DNA from: Caballeronia sp. NK8
Lineage (GTDB): Bacteria > Pseudomonadota > Gammaproteobacteria > Burkholderiales > Burkholderiaceae
DNA: 64,000 nt
Assembly: GCF_018408855.1 (NCBI RefSeq)
Contig: NZ_AP024322.1
Location: 1,488,001 to 1,552,000 of the forward strand
Direction of reading: 5' to 3'
Shown piece by piece: positions 36,562-45,181 of the stretch (position 1 is the first letter of the stretch; every line of letters starts with the position of its first letter). The notes under the pieces are model-generated. The model saw only the letters and a list, made by a program, of their open reading frames with translations. It ran no database searches and was not told the origin of the DNA. The translations under genes and the position numbers were made by a program.

Positions 36562-37263
36562 ATGTCCGACAAATCCACCATGAGCGAAGAACGCGACGGC
36601 GCCGAGACGGGCGACCTCCTCTACCTGCTGCAAGGCGCAGACGATTTCAGCCGCTTCGTGTTCCCCGATAGCGAAGCGCTCTTCAAGAGCCTCGCGCGCC
36701 AGCAGGCGCCGCACACGCTTTTCATCACCTGCGCGGATTCCCGCGTGTCGCCGGAAATGATCACGCAGACGCGCCCCGGCGAGCTTTTCGTATGCCGCAA
36801 CATCGGCAATATCGTGCCGGCTTATGGCGAAATGCTCGGCGGCGTGTCGGCGGTCGTCGAGTACGCGGTGCTCGCGCTCAACGTGCGGCAGATCGTGATC
36901 TGCGGGCACTCGGACTGCGGCGCGATGAAAGGCCTTGCGTCCGGCGCGACCATCGCCGATGAAATGCCGACCGTCCACGCCTGGCTGCGCAATGCGGAAG
37001 CGGCGCGCAGCGTCGTGATGGCGCGCAAGCTGGAACAGGAACGTATCGTCGGCGCGATGGTCGAGGAGAACATCCGGCTGCAGTTGACGCACCTGCGCAC
37101 GCATCCGGCGGTCGCGGGACGGCTCGCGCTCGGCAAGCTGCAGGTGCAAGGCTGGGTGTACGACATCGGGCGCGGCAAAGTCTCGGTGTACGACGAAGCC
37201 GACAGCAAGTTCCAGTCGCTCGAAGAAGCGCGTCTGCGCATGTTGCGCAAGGATGCGTCCTGA
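36562..37263 (+). CDS. can: Beta-class carbonic anhydrase
   Basis: A 233-residue zinc enzyme interconverting carbon dioxide and bicarbonate. The zinc ligands are visible: Cys with the Asp-Arg dyad in FITCADSRVSPE, and His-x2-Cys in CGHSDCGAMKG. GELFVCRNIGNIVPAYGE and LQVQGWVYDI complete the family pattern. The ATG at 36562 is the first after the upstream noncoding region and gives a short, acidic N-terminus before the domain; the frame is open further upstream but without coding character. The FmdB-type gene follows 41 bases later and may be cotranscribed. Confidence 0.93.
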   Translation: MSDKSTMSEERDGAETGDLLYLLQGADDFSRFVFPDSEALFKSLARQQAPHTLFITCADSRVSPEMITQTRPGELFVCRNIGNIVPAYGEMLGGVSAVVEYAVLALNVRQIVICGHSDCGAMKGLASGATIADEMPTVHAWLRNAEAARSVVMARKLEQERIVGAMVEENIRLQLTHLRTHPAVAGRLALGKLQVQGWVYDIGRGKVSVYDEADSKFQSLEEARLRMLRKDAS

Positions 37264-37304
37264 TTTCGCGGCCAGCGAGCCTACTTTCTCCGAGTTAAAA
37301 CGTC

Positions 37305-37529
37305 ATGCCTTTCTACGATTACGAATGCGCGACGTGCGGCGCATTCGAAGCCGCCCGCCGCATCGCCGAGCGCGACGAACCGGCGGCATGCCCGCAATGC
37401 AGCGCCACGGCCGCGCGCGTAACGATCGGCGCGCCGAGCGTGGGCGGCGCAAGCGCGTCCGGCGCCGGTGCGGAGGATGCCGGCAGCTACGGCATGCAGC
37501 ATCGCGGCGGATGCCTCTGCTGCCGTTAG
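37305..37529 (+). CDS. FmdB-family zinc-ribbon protein
   Basis: A 74-residue protein with an FmdB-type regulatory zinc ribbon: MPFYDYECATCGAFEAARRI, then PAACPQCSATAARV, giving the C-x2-C pair twice. The rest is a glycine/serine/alanine linker and a final cluster of cysteines (GGCLCC). FmdB was proposed as a regulator of formamidase, but most homologues are of unknown role. It follows the carbonic anhydrase gene closely. Downstream lie two competing hairpins. Confidence 0.88.
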   Translation: MPFYDYECATCGAFEAARRIAERDEPAACPQCSATAARVTIGAPSVGGASASGAGAEDAGSYGMQHRGGCLCCR

Positions 37530-37561
37530 CGCTCGGGCACGGCCATTGCAAAGTCACCGTG

Positions 37562-37599
37562 GCGCCCGCCTCTTGCATGGCGGGCGTATCATGCAAGAG
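37562..37599 (+). repeat. Two mutually exclusive hairpins after the FmdB gene
   Basis: Stem A pairs CGCCCGCC (37562-37569) with GGCGGGCG (37578-37585) around TCTTGCAT. Stem B pairs CCTCTTGCAT (37568-37577) with ATGCAAGAGG (37590-37599). They share bases and cannot form together, an arrangement seen in attenuators and riboswitch-like switches. No U-tract follows either stem. Confidence 0.5.
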
Positions 37600-37717
37600 G
37601 ACCGTGCGTGGCGCGCCAGGCCGCGCGCAGTCTCGCCATCGCGGGGCCGGCGGCTGTTGCCGTTCCTGCGATGATCGCGCTTAGCGTGTTCCGAACGAAT
37701 AACAGGAGGTGATAAGG

Positions 37718-37993
37718 ATGACGATAGAGTTCAGCGGGCGGCGTCATGTCGTGGCGGCAGCGCGTGTCGCTTTCGAAGCAAAGGTGGACGGGCGCGAAGT
37801 CTGGTGCAGCGTCTCCCTCGATGCGCTCAACGATCACTTCGGCAACAGCGGGACGTCGTCGCACGATCTCCTCTCCGCTTTCGAAGGCGGACGCGTGCAA
37901 ATCGAGGAGGTTGCCCGGCGCACGCTCGAGCGCAACCACGGCCAGTCGGTCGAACTGGAAACCAGCGACTTCAAGGCTTCCCGGGCAATCTAG
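37718..37993 (+). CDS. DUF1488-family small protein
   Basis: A 91-residue soluble protein of the DUF1488 family, known only as small conserved proteobacterial proteins. It shows VAFEAKVDGREVWCSVSLDALNDHF and the helical LLSAFEGGRVQIEEVARRTLE. The start is fixed by AGGAGGTGAT, a nearly perfect anti-16S match, four bases before the ATG. The preceding gene is 190 bases away behind the competing hairpins, so this gene has its own leader. Function is unknown. Confidence 0.8.
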   Translation: MTIEFSGRRHVVAAARVAFEAKVDGREVWCSVSLDALNDHFGNSGTSSHDLLSAFEGGRVQIEEVARRTLERNHGQSVELETSDFKASRAI

Positions 37994-38024
37994 AACTTCA
38001 TGGCGGGCGGCTGCGCGGCCGCCC

Positions 38025-38480
38025 TCACCCGGCGTAGAAACACTTCAAAAGATCGAACATCCACCAGACCGGACACGGCGTTCTGCAAAAGCCGTCGTAA
38101 CCTGCGTCGAAGAGCGTATCGCGCGGATCGCGGGCGGCATCGGCGGCGAGAGCGATCATCAGCTGGAGTTCGCCCTCCTTCTGATCGCGAGCCAGCGCAA
38201 CCCGCAATGCGCGCGCAAGCGCATGATCGTGCGGATCGCCGATGAGCGTATCGACGAACAGCGCCTGCGGCCGCCAGTTGCCGACGAACTGCAGGGCGCT
38301 CGTCGCATCGCCCATCTGCACGGCTTCGAAGCCGCGCATCGCGAGCAGGAGCGCGAACGAATCGCCCACATTCGATTCCGAATGCACGAACAGCACGCGC
38401 CGCGGGCCGGTGAACGTCGCGTATAGCGGATTCCAGACTTCGAACCGCTCGGTGCACAGATCGTACGATCGTTCTTCCAT
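38025..38480 (-). CDS. Degenerate response-regulator receiver-like protein
   Basis: A 151-residue single-domain protein with a CheY-like pattern: RRVLFVHSESNVGDSFALLLAMRG, a strand ending in ALFVDTLIGD (the likely phospho-acceptor Asp), a strand MIALAADAA, and the final GYDGFCRTPCPVWWM. The acidic pair that binds magnesium is missing (HSES in its place), and the conserved Lys is replaced by Arg (CRTP). It may therefore not be phosphorylated in the usual way and could act as a phosphorylation-independent or pseudo-receiver. An upstream frame to 38519 is possible; the ATG at 38480 is preferred. No kinase is nearby. Confidence 0.65.
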   Translation of the reverse strand: MEERSYDLCTERFEVWNPLYATFTGPRRVLFVHSESNVGDSFALLLAMRGFEAVQMGDATSALQFVGNWRPQALFVDTLIGDPHDHALARALRVALARDQKEGELQLMIALAADAARDPRDTLFDAGYDGFCRTPCPVWWMFDLLKCFYAG

Positions 38481-38574
38481 GTCGGCCCGATACGGCGATG
38501 AGCACCGCACCGGTACCATTGTTACAGCAAGGTTGAGGCCCGCCTTCGTTCAGTCCGGCCGACGCTGTCTTTTT

Positions 38575-39039
38575 TCAGCGCGCCGCCAGCAAACCGACGA
38601 TCAATCCGCCGACCGCCGCAAGCGCGATCGATTTCCATGGGTTGTCGTGCACGTAGTCGTCGGTACCCTCCTTCGCCTGACGATAACGCGTCGAAACGGC
38701 ATTCTGCGCGCCCGCCAGCATGTCACGCGCGCGGCGCGGCGCCGGCGGCGACGGATGGAACTGGCTGCCCTGCCGCTCGGCTCTCGCGGCGGCGGGTTGC
38801 GCGAGCACCGACGGACTGTCGCCGCCCTCGAGCACGCTGCCGTGCACGTGATACGGCGCGTACATCGCGGGCTGGTGCGCCGCGCCCGGCGCGAGCGGCG
38901 TCACGCTCGCGTTCTGCGCCTGCGTCATGCCTGGCGCGAGCGCCGCTTCCATCGCGCTCGCCACCGTGCGGCGCGCGAGCGGCGGCTCGTCCGAGGTCAT
39001 CGTCTGGATCGTGGATGCGCTGCCGTTTGCATTGTCCAT
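38575..39039 (-). CDS. DUF883/ElaB-like membrane-anchored protein
   Basis: A 154-residue protein whose C-terminal ~45 residues match the DUF883/ElaB/YqjD pattern: RYRQAKEGTDDYVHDNPWKS, then IALAAVGGLIVGLLAAR, a tail anchor. Family members bind ribosomes or the inner membrane in stationary phase. The N-terminal 100 residues are low-complexity and rich in Ala, Pro, Gln and Ser, unlike the short helical E. coli proteins, and include an unusual MYAPYHVHG stretch. The ATG at 39039 precedes the first recognisable region. The role is unknown beyond membrane attachment. Confidence 0.72.
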   Translation of the reverse strand: MDNANGSASTIQTMTSDEPPLARRTVASAMEAALAPGMTQAQNASVTPLAPGAAHQPAMYAPYHVHGSVLEGGDSPSVLAQPAAARAERQGSQFHPSPPAPRRARDMLAGAQNAVSTRYRQAKEGTDDYVHDNPWKSIALAAVGGLIVGLLAAR

Positions 39040-39371
39040 GGCTATCTCCAGTTGACTGCGTCCATCGCACTGCAAAAACCCATCATCCGCCTGTCCATCC
39101 GCAAGAGTCGCACCGAATACGCGCGCGGGCAAGCCACCCGGCGCTTGGCAATTTTTCTCACATAACGGTGAGAATTGCTCGTTTGCCGCCGACCCCGCGC
39201 GCGCCTACGATGCGGGGCATAAAGCGAAGCCGGGCCAGTGTCCCGAAAGAATCGCGAAGCACGCGCCGCGCCGACCGCGCTGCATCTTTCGTTTCACGCC
39301 GGACCGAAACGTCGGCCTCGTGCGCGCCGCTACGATGGCTTCGTTACCCGACTCCCCTTGCGAAGCCCGCC

Positions 39372-40307
39372 ATGACCCCTGTCAATCTCGCTCAATTGTT
39401 CGTCCTCGCCGCGCTATGGGGCGGCTCGTTCCTGTTCATCCGCGTCGGCGTGACCGATCTCGGCGTGGCGCCGCTGATGGCGTTGCGCGTCGGCATCGGC
39501 GCGGCTTTTCTGCTTCTGATGCTCGCGCTGCGCGGCAACGCGCGACAGGCGCTCTCGACGATGCGCGAGCGCGCCTGGCCGCTGCTGGTCGTCGGCATCC
39601 TCAACTCTGCCGCGCCGTTCTGTCTATTTGCGTATGCCGAGCTGACGCTGTCGGCGGGCGTCACGTCCGTCATGAACGCGACGACACCGCTCTGGGGCGC
39701 GCTCGTCGCCTTCCTGTGGCTCAACGACCGGCTAACGCGCCTGCGCGTCGCGGGCCTCGCGATCGGCTTTGCGGGTGTGCTCGCACTGGTCTGGGATCAG
39801 ATGTTCGTGCACGACGCGTCCGCCGTTCCCGTCGCGCCGATGGCGACCGCGCTGGCCGCACTCGCGGCGCTCGCCGCGTCGGCCAGCTACGGCGTCGCCG
39901 CGAGCTACACGAAGAAGCATCTGATGGGCGTCGATTCGCTGACGGTCGCGGCCGGCACGATGAGCGCGGCGACCATCGTGCTGCTGCCCTTCGCGCTGTT
40001 CTTCTGGCCCGCGGGCACGGTGTCGCTCCATGCGTGGGGCGCGGTGCTCGCGCTCGGCGTCGCGTGCACGGGCGTCGCCTACATGATGTTCTTCCATCTC
40101 ATCGCGGTGGCCGGGCCTGCGCGCGCGATCACCGTCACCTTCCTGATTCCGATCTTCGGCATCCTGTGGGGCGCGCTCTTTCTCGCCGAGCGTGTGTCGG
40201 TGGGGATGGGCATCGCGTGTGCGATCGTGCTGGTCGGCACCGCGCTCGCGACGGGCGTCGTCAAGCGCGTGCCGCTAGTGGGGGCGCGCCGCACGCAGAA
40301 AGCCTGA
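39372..40307 (+). CDS. EamA-family (DMT) transporter
   Basis: A 311-residue inner-membrane transporter with ten helices and two EamA repeats. It starts NLAQLFVLAALWGGSFLFIRVG and shows YAELTLSAGVTSVMNATTPLWGAL in the first repeat and VAGPARAITVTFLIPIFGILWG in the second. Such proteins export amino acids, nucleosides or other metabolites; the substrate is not predictable. The ATG at 39372 is the first codon of the conserved start. It is unrelated in sequence detail to the other EamA protein near the right end of the window. Confidence 0.9.
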   Translation: MTPVNLAQLFVLAALWGGSFLFIRVGVTDLGVAPLMALRVGIGAAFLLLMLALRGNARQALSTMRERAWPLLVVGILNSAAPFCLFAYAELTLSAGVTSVMNATTPLWGALVAFLWLNDRLTRLRVAGLAIGFAGVLALVWDQMFVHDASAVPVAPMATALAALAALAASASYGVAASYTKKHLMGVDSLTVAAGTMSAATIVLLPFALFFWPAGTVSLHAWGAVLALGVACTGVAYMMFFHLIAVAGPARAITVTFLIPIFGILWGALFLAERVSVGMGIACAIVLVGTALATGVVKRVPLVGARRTQKA

Positions 40308-40319
40308 CAATGCTTTCGA

Positions 40320-40853
40320 TCAATGCCACTCACGTGTCAGCGGCCCGTCTTCACCCGCGACGGGATCGCTGCGCGGAAACGGCAATGCTTCCATCGCGAT
40401 GCGCTCCGCCTCGCTGAGCGCTGCGCGGCGGATATCCCACTGCTGACCCGGCGGATACGCGCCGACCACCTGAAAGCGGCGCCCGCACGTCAGCAGACAA
40501 TGACCGGTGCCCGCGGGCAGGATGAGCGCATCGCCGGCGCAGACCGAAATCACGCGGCCGTGCGGGCCGCCGAGGATCAGTTCCGCGTCGCCCGATGCGA
40601 TACCGAGCGCCTCGTGCGCAGTCGAATGAAAGTGGTGATAGTCGAAGACGCCATTGCGCCATTGCGGCGGCCAGCCGTTGTGCGCGAACAGGGTTTCGAA
40701 ACGGACGGCGGGGTCGGGTGATTTTGGATCGATCGCGCGGTGCCACAGGAGCACCGGCAGGCGGGTGTTGTTCGGCACCCAGCCGTTGGGCGGCAGCATG
40801 AAGTGCTCGCAGCGGGCGTCATGCGCCAGCAAGCTTACGGTTTGCTCAGCCAT
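40320..40853 (-). CDS. Cupin-domain protein
   Basis: A 177-residue soluble protein with a double-stranded beta-helix (cupin) fold. The metal-binding histidines appear in YHHFHSTAHEALGI and in the second motif region LILPAGTGHCLL. The end AALSEAERIAMEALPFPRSDP matches a group of uncharacterised cupins (YjlB-like). The substrate or ligand is unknown. The ATG at 40853 was chosen over a longer frame to 40892. It converges with the DMT transporter and leaves 12 bases between stops. Confidence 0.82.
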   Translation of the reverse strand: MAEQTVSLLAHDARCEHFMLPPNGWVPNNTRLPVLLWHRAIDPKSPDPAVRFETLFAHNGWPPQWRNGVFDYHHFHSTAHEALGIASGDAELILGGPHGRVISVCAGDALILPAGTGHCLLTCGRRFQVVGAYPPGQQWDIRRAALSEAERIAMEALPFPRSDPVAGEDGPLTREWH

Positions 40854-40922
40854 CGTGCGCTTTCTCCGGAAGAGTCGGAGAAAGCGCAGCAACGGGCGTT
40901 CCAGTTGCTCATGAGCACATGA

Positions 40923-41171
40923 TCAGTGGCCGTGCCAGTGTCCTCCGCCATTGCTGAAGCCGACGCCAAGCGACACCGACGGCACCGCGTAATACCCCGG
41001 CCCGTACCCGTAGCCATAAGCAGGCGCGTAACCGTAAGCCGGCGCGGGCGCGTACCCATAAGGCGGAGCATAGACACAGCCGCCGAGCCCCGCCGCCACC
41101 ACGAGCGCGAGGGGCACAATCAGCGAGCACGCGAATCGCGCCGTGGTTCGAGTTCGAGAGAATAGGTTCAT
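40923..41171 (-). CDS. Gly/Tyr-rich small lipoprotein
   Basis: An 82-residue lipoprotein. A basic start and hydrophobic stretch end in the lipobox LGGC near residue 31. The mature part is built from short repeats of Tyr-Gly-Tyr-Ala-Pro and ends GGGHWHGH. Similar proteins occur in many Burkholderiaceae without assigned function, perhaps as envelope or metal-binding components (the His end). It lies 30 bases downstream of another secreted low-complexity gene in the same direction. Confidence 0.7.
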   Translation of the reverse strand: MNLFSRTRTTARFACSLIVPLALVVAAGLGGCVYAPPYGYAPAPAYGYAPAYGYGYGPGYYAVPSVSLGVGFSNGGGHWHGH

Positions 41172-41201
41172 GATGATGCTCCGCTTCCGGATGCGCTCCG
41201 C

Positions 41202-41555
41202 TTACCAGTGTCGATAGCCGTAGTAGCTGCCATGATGTGCATACCAGTCGCGGCGTCCCCAGTAGCGATAGCCGTCCCAGTAACGATCGCCATGCCAGCC
41301 GACGACGATCGCGGGCGCAGGCGCGACGACGACCGGCGCCGGCTGATAGACCACCTGCGGCGGCGGTGGCGGAGGCGGCGCCATATAGACGGGCGCGGGT
41401 TCGGCATACACCGGCGGCGGCGCGGCGTAGACGGGCGCGACCGGCGCCACCGGAATCCCGAGATTGATGCCGACGCTCACGCCCGCCATCGCGGCTTCAC
41501 AGGCGAGCCCCGCCGACAGCGCGATACCCACTCCGACCATGCCCTTAACGTTCAT
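41202..41555 (-). CDS. Secreted Pro/Ala-rich protein with aromatic C-terminus
   Basis: A 117-residue secreted protein. The signal peptide ends around AAMAG (residues 1-24). The middle is a proline-rich stretch (APPPPPPPQVVYQPAPVVV) and the end is rich in Trp, Tyr, His and Arg (YWDGYRYWGRRDWYA). Proteins with this plan are common, unnamed envelope proteins in beta-proteobacteria. The ATG at 41555 is preceded by AGAGGAAGAC. Together with the Gly/Tyr-rich lipoprotein downstream it may form a small operon. Confidence 0.7.
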   Translation of the reverse strand: MNVKGMVGVGIALSAGLACEAAMAGVSVGINLGIPVAPVAPVYAAPPPVYAEPAPVYMAPPPPPPPQVVYQPAPVVVAPAPAIVVGWHGDRYWDGYRYWGRRDWYAHHGSYYGYRHW

Positions 41556-41767
41556 GTCTTCCTCTTCTGAGAAGGCCGTCACGCAGACCGCGATGCGATC
41601 ATGAATTCATATGCAGCCATGAATCCATGTTAGCCGCGGGCCTCGGGCGCTGAGTTACAAGCCGTGTAACAGATGTGAATCCTGAAACGAACGTACGGAG
41701 GCATCCGGTTGCATGCCATCGGGCCGCCGTGGGATAGTTCCGGCTTCGTCAAACGGATGGCTGGACG

Positions 41768-42721
41768 ATGGACTTATTGCGGAGCATGAGGATCTTTGCG
41801 CGGGTCGCCGAGGCGGCGAGCTTCACGACCGCGGCGCAGCAAATGGATATCACGACGGCGCAGGCATCGCGCGCCGTCACCGAACTCGAAACGCATCTGC
41901 GCACGCGTCTGCTCAATCGCACGACGCGCCGTGTCGCGCTCACCGACGCGGGCAACCGCTATCTCACGCGCTGCAAGGAAGTGCTCGAACTCGTCGATCT
42001 GTCCGAGGCCGAAGCGAGCAACGCGCAGCTTTCTCCGAGCGGCGTGCTGCGCATGCACGCGCCGATCACTTTCGGCCAGCATTACGTGGTGCCCGCGCTC
42101 ACGCGATATCTGGAAGAACAACCGCAGGTGCGCGTCGAGCTGACGCTGTCGCAGCACGTCCCCGATATGCTCGACGAAGGCTTCGACGTCTTCCTGCAGG
42201 TGACGACATCCACCCTGCCCGACTCCGCGCTCGTCTCCACGAAAATCTGCTCGATGCCGAGCGTGCTCTGCGCATCGCCCGCGTATCTGAAGCGCGCGGG
42301 CGTGCCGCAAGGCATCGAAGACCTGACGAAGCACGCGTGCCTGCAACTCGTGACGACCTTCTTCCCCGTCGACCGATGGATATTCGAAGGCCCGCGCGGA
42401 CAGGTCGAGGTGGATCTCGAACCCGGCCGGCTGCGTGTCAATTCCGCCGACGCGCTCGCCGTCGCCCTGTCCAATGGTCTCGGCATCGCGCCGTTGCCGA
42501 TGCTCGCGGCGCTCCCATGGCTGCAAAGCGGCGCGCTCGTGCGCGTGCTGCCCGAGTGGGAATTGCAGACCATGACCATCTACGCGATGTATGCATCCCG
42601 TCAGTATCTCGACGCGAAGATCCGCACATGGATTACGTTCCTGCGCGATTTCGTCGAAGGAACACTCGCGAACGAGCCGCCGGAAGCGTCTTTCGAGACC
42701 TCGCATTCCCAAGACGAATGA
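41768..42721 (+). CDS. LysR-family transcriptional regulator
   Basis: A 317-residue LysR-type regulator. The HTH is complete (LLRSMRIFARVAEAASFTTAAQ, then ASRAVTELETHLRTRLLNRT). The effector domain shows GVLRMHAPITFGQHYVVPALTRYL and an ending typical of the CrgA/DmlR group. It lies upstream of the adhesin operon in the same direction, with 154 bases between, so it could regulate that operon, but LysR proteins more often act on divergent genes; the divergent neighbour here is the secreted low-complexity protein. Target unknown. Confidence 0.88.
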   Translation: MDLLRSMRIFARVAEAASFTTAAQQMDITTAQASRAVTELETHLRTRLLNRTTRRVALTDAGNRYLTRCKEVLELVDLSEAEASNAQLSPSGVLRMHAPITFGQHYVVPALTRYLEEQPQVRVELTLSQHVPDMLDEGFDVFLQVTTSTLPDSALVSTKICSMPSVLCASPAYLKRAGVPQGIEDLTKHACLQLVTTFFPVDRWIFEGPRGQVEVDLEPGRLRVNSADALAVALSNGLGIAPLPMLAALPWLQSGALVRVLPEWELQTMTIYAMYASRQYLDAKIRTWITFLRDFVEGTLANEPPEASFETSHSQDE

Positions 42722-42874
42722 AGTAGTCAGGTGCGTCACCGAACGCACACACGCAGCGTGGACGCGCATTCTCTAAACGCGTAGTTGCAAGCATGGTTCG
42801 GAACACTAAACTGCTTGATGGTGCGCCTGCATCGCTTCATGACGATGCACCGCAACAGAAAGGAGTCGGCCGAC

Positions 42875-45181
42875 ATGATCAGGACTCTGCGCACAAGCAT
42901 CGCGTCCCCCGCGCTGCGGCTCTGCACCGCCACGCTCTTGAGCGCGGTCTTCGCGCATGCTTACGCGGAGCCGACTGGCGCGCGCGTCGTCGCGGGCTCC
43001 GGTGCGGTCACGAGCGCGGGCGCGAACACCACGATTCAGCAGAATAGCGGGCGTCTCGCCATCGACTGGAATTCGTTCAGCACGCGCCCCGGTGAATCGA
43101 TCACGTTCAATCAGCCGGGCGCGAATGCGATCGCGCTCAACCGCGTGGTGGGTCCGCGCCCGTCCGCGCTGTTCGGCCGGCTCGACGCGAACGGGCAGGT
43201 TTTCATCGTCAATCCTAATGGTGTGATCTTCGGGCCGAACGCGCAGGTCAACGTCGGCGGCCTGCTTGCGTCGACGCTCAATCTGTCGACGAATGATTTC
43301 ATGAGCGGTCACTACACGTTCGCGGGCAGCGGGCGTCGCTGGCACTGGCATGACCGCGACGACGGCGCGCCGGTCGTCAATCTCGGCACGATCAAAAGCG
43401 CGCCCGGCGGCTATGTCGCGCTGATCGGCGCGCGCGCGATCAACGCCGGCACGATCGATTCGCCCGGCGGATTCGCCGCGCTCGCGGCGGGCGAGCGCAT
43501 CGCGGTCACGCTCGGCGATCACAGCATGATCGGCTTGTCGGTGGAGCGCGGCGCGCTGCATGCGCTCGCCGCCAATCACGGGCTGATTCAGGCCGATGGC
43601 GGTCAGGCATGGCTCGCCGCAAACGCAGAAGGCGCGCTCTTCGCCAACGTCGTGAACAACACGGGCATCATTCGCGCGCGCAGCGCCGTGAACCAGAACG
43701 GCGTGATCCGGCTCGTCGCCGACAGCGGCGTCGTGCAGGTCGGCGGCACGCTCGACGCGTCCGCGCCCGGTGGCGGCAACGGCGGCGCGATCGAGACCGC
43801 GGGCACGCAGGTGCGCGTCGCGCCCGATGCACAGGTCACGACGGCTGCGGCGTCCGGGCAAACCGGCACGTGGCGCATCGCGAGCGACTTCGCCGCGCTC
43901 GTCGGCTCGGACGATCCCTTCGGACAGCGCTTCGGCACGATCCAGAGCGCGACGCTCTCGCGCGTGCTCGAAACGACCAATGTGTCGATCAGCGCCGCAG
44001 CGCCAGCGGGCTTCGAGCCGTTCGGTCTGGTGCTGATCGACGGCCCGGTCGCGTGGCGCGGCGTCAATACGCTGTCGCTCGCGGCGCAAAGCGGCATCCG
44101 GCTCGACGCGCCCATCAGCGCGCCACGCGGCACGCTGTCGATGTCCATGTCGAGCGCAGGCACGGCCACGCAGCGCGCTCCCGTCGAAGCGGCCAATGTC
44201 GCGCTGCGAGGCGGCACGTATCGGCTGACGAATGCGGCCAATCGCATCGGCACGCTCGCCGCCGATGCTACGTCGGTCGCGCTCGACGATGGCGCGCCAC
44301 TCGTCATCGGAAGCGTCGCTGGACTGAGCGGCGTGTCGGCGAGCGGCGTGGTGACACTCACCGCGCCGTCGCTCACACTTGCCGCGCCCGTCGCGAGCCG
44401 CGCGAACGGCACGGCCATCACGCTCGCCGCCGCGACTTTCGCCAACCACGCCGGCGCGCAGGCGCTCGCCGCGCCCAATGGCCGCTGGCTGGTCTACACC
44501 GATTCGCCCGACACCGACGCCTTCGGCGGCCTGCAAAGCGGCAATCTCGCGCTGTGGGGCGACACCTGGACGGGCGGCGTCGATGCGCGCGCCGCGTCGG
44601 TTTCGGGCAACCGCTTCGCGTTCAATGCGCGCCAGCAAGTCACCTTGACGGCGATCAACATCGACGTGCCGCTGGACACGCCGCGCACGCTCGGACCGAA
44701 CGACGTCACGATCGCGCTGCGCTACAACGGCGCGAATTACGGCAACGCGTTCGCCGACAGCCCGACGGTCCACGAGCCTTTCGTCTTCACGGTGACGAGC
44801 ACGGGCGCGGCGCCGGGCGCGGCGGCCGGCGCCTACGCGATCACCGTCACGGCGACGGGTGGCCCGACCGGCTACACGATCACGACGCAAGGCGGCACGC
44901 TGCGCATCGCCGGCACACCGACGCCGCCGCCACAACCGCCCGCGCCGCCCGCGCAACCCGTGGCCCCAGAAGCGCCGGGAACGGTGATCACGACCGCGGC
45001 GACGCTGCCCGGCGTTCTCGATTCCGTACGCACCGACGCCGCCAATCCCGCGCATCTCTCCGACGCGACGCCGGGCCTCCAGCCGGAAACCGCGCCGCTC
45101 GTGCAGCAGCGCACCGATTCGTCGAGTGACGGCAGCCACCTGCCGGATGACGCATGGCCCGGTCACGTATGCCGCATGTGA
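42875..45181 (+). CDS. Short TpsA-type filamentous haemagglutinin-like exoprotein
   Basis: A 768-residue two-partner-secretion passenger. Signal peptide about residues 1-31. The TPS recognition domain follows, with the diagnostic NPNGVIFG at about 113-120, GGLLASTLNLSTNDF, and later IGARAINAGTIDSPGGFAALAA, building a right-handed beta helix. The region near 590-680 resembles MBG-like repeats. The last ~90 residues are proline-rich (TPPPQPPAPPAQPVAP). It is far shorter than FhaB and has no CdiA-type toxin end. AAAGGAG lies ten bases before the ATG. Its end overlaps the TpsB start by 28 bases. Role: surface or released adhesin-like protein. Confidence 0.88.
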   Translation: MIRTLRTSIASPALRLCTATLLSAVFAHAYAEPTGARVVAGSGAVTSAGANTTIQQNSGRLAIDWNSFSTRPGESITFNQPGANAIALNRVVGPRPSALFGRLDANGQVFIVNPNGVIFGPNAQVNVGGLLASTLNLSTNDFMSGHYTFAGSGRRWHWHDRDDGAPVVNLGTIKSAPGGYVALIGARAINAGTIDSPGGFAALAAGERIAVTLGDHSMIGLSVERGALHALAANHGLIQADGGQAWLAANAEGALFANVVNNTGIIRARSAVNQNGVIRLVADSGVVQVGGTLDASAPGGGNGGAIETAGTQVRVAPDAQVTTAAASGQTGTWRIASDFAALVGSDDPFGQRFGTIQSATLSRVLETTNVSISAAAPAGFEPFGLVLIDGPVAWRGVNTLSLAAQSGIRLDAPISAPRGTLSMSMSSAGTATQRAPVEAANVALRGGTYRLTNAANRIGTLAADATSVALDDGAPLVIGSVAGLSGVSASGVVTLTAPSLTLAAPVASRANGTAITLAAATFANHAGAQALAAPNGRWLVYTDSPDTDAFGGLQSGNLALWGDTWTGGVDARAASVSGNRFAFNARQQVTLTAINIDVPLDTPRTLGPNDVTIALRYNGANYGNAFADSPTVHEPFVFTVTSTGAAPGAAAGAYAITVTATGGPTGYTITTQGGTLRIAGTPTPPPQPPAPPAQPVAPEAPGTVITTAATLPGVLDSVRTDAANPAHLSDATPGLQPETAPLVQQRTDSSSDGSHLPDDAWPGHVCRM

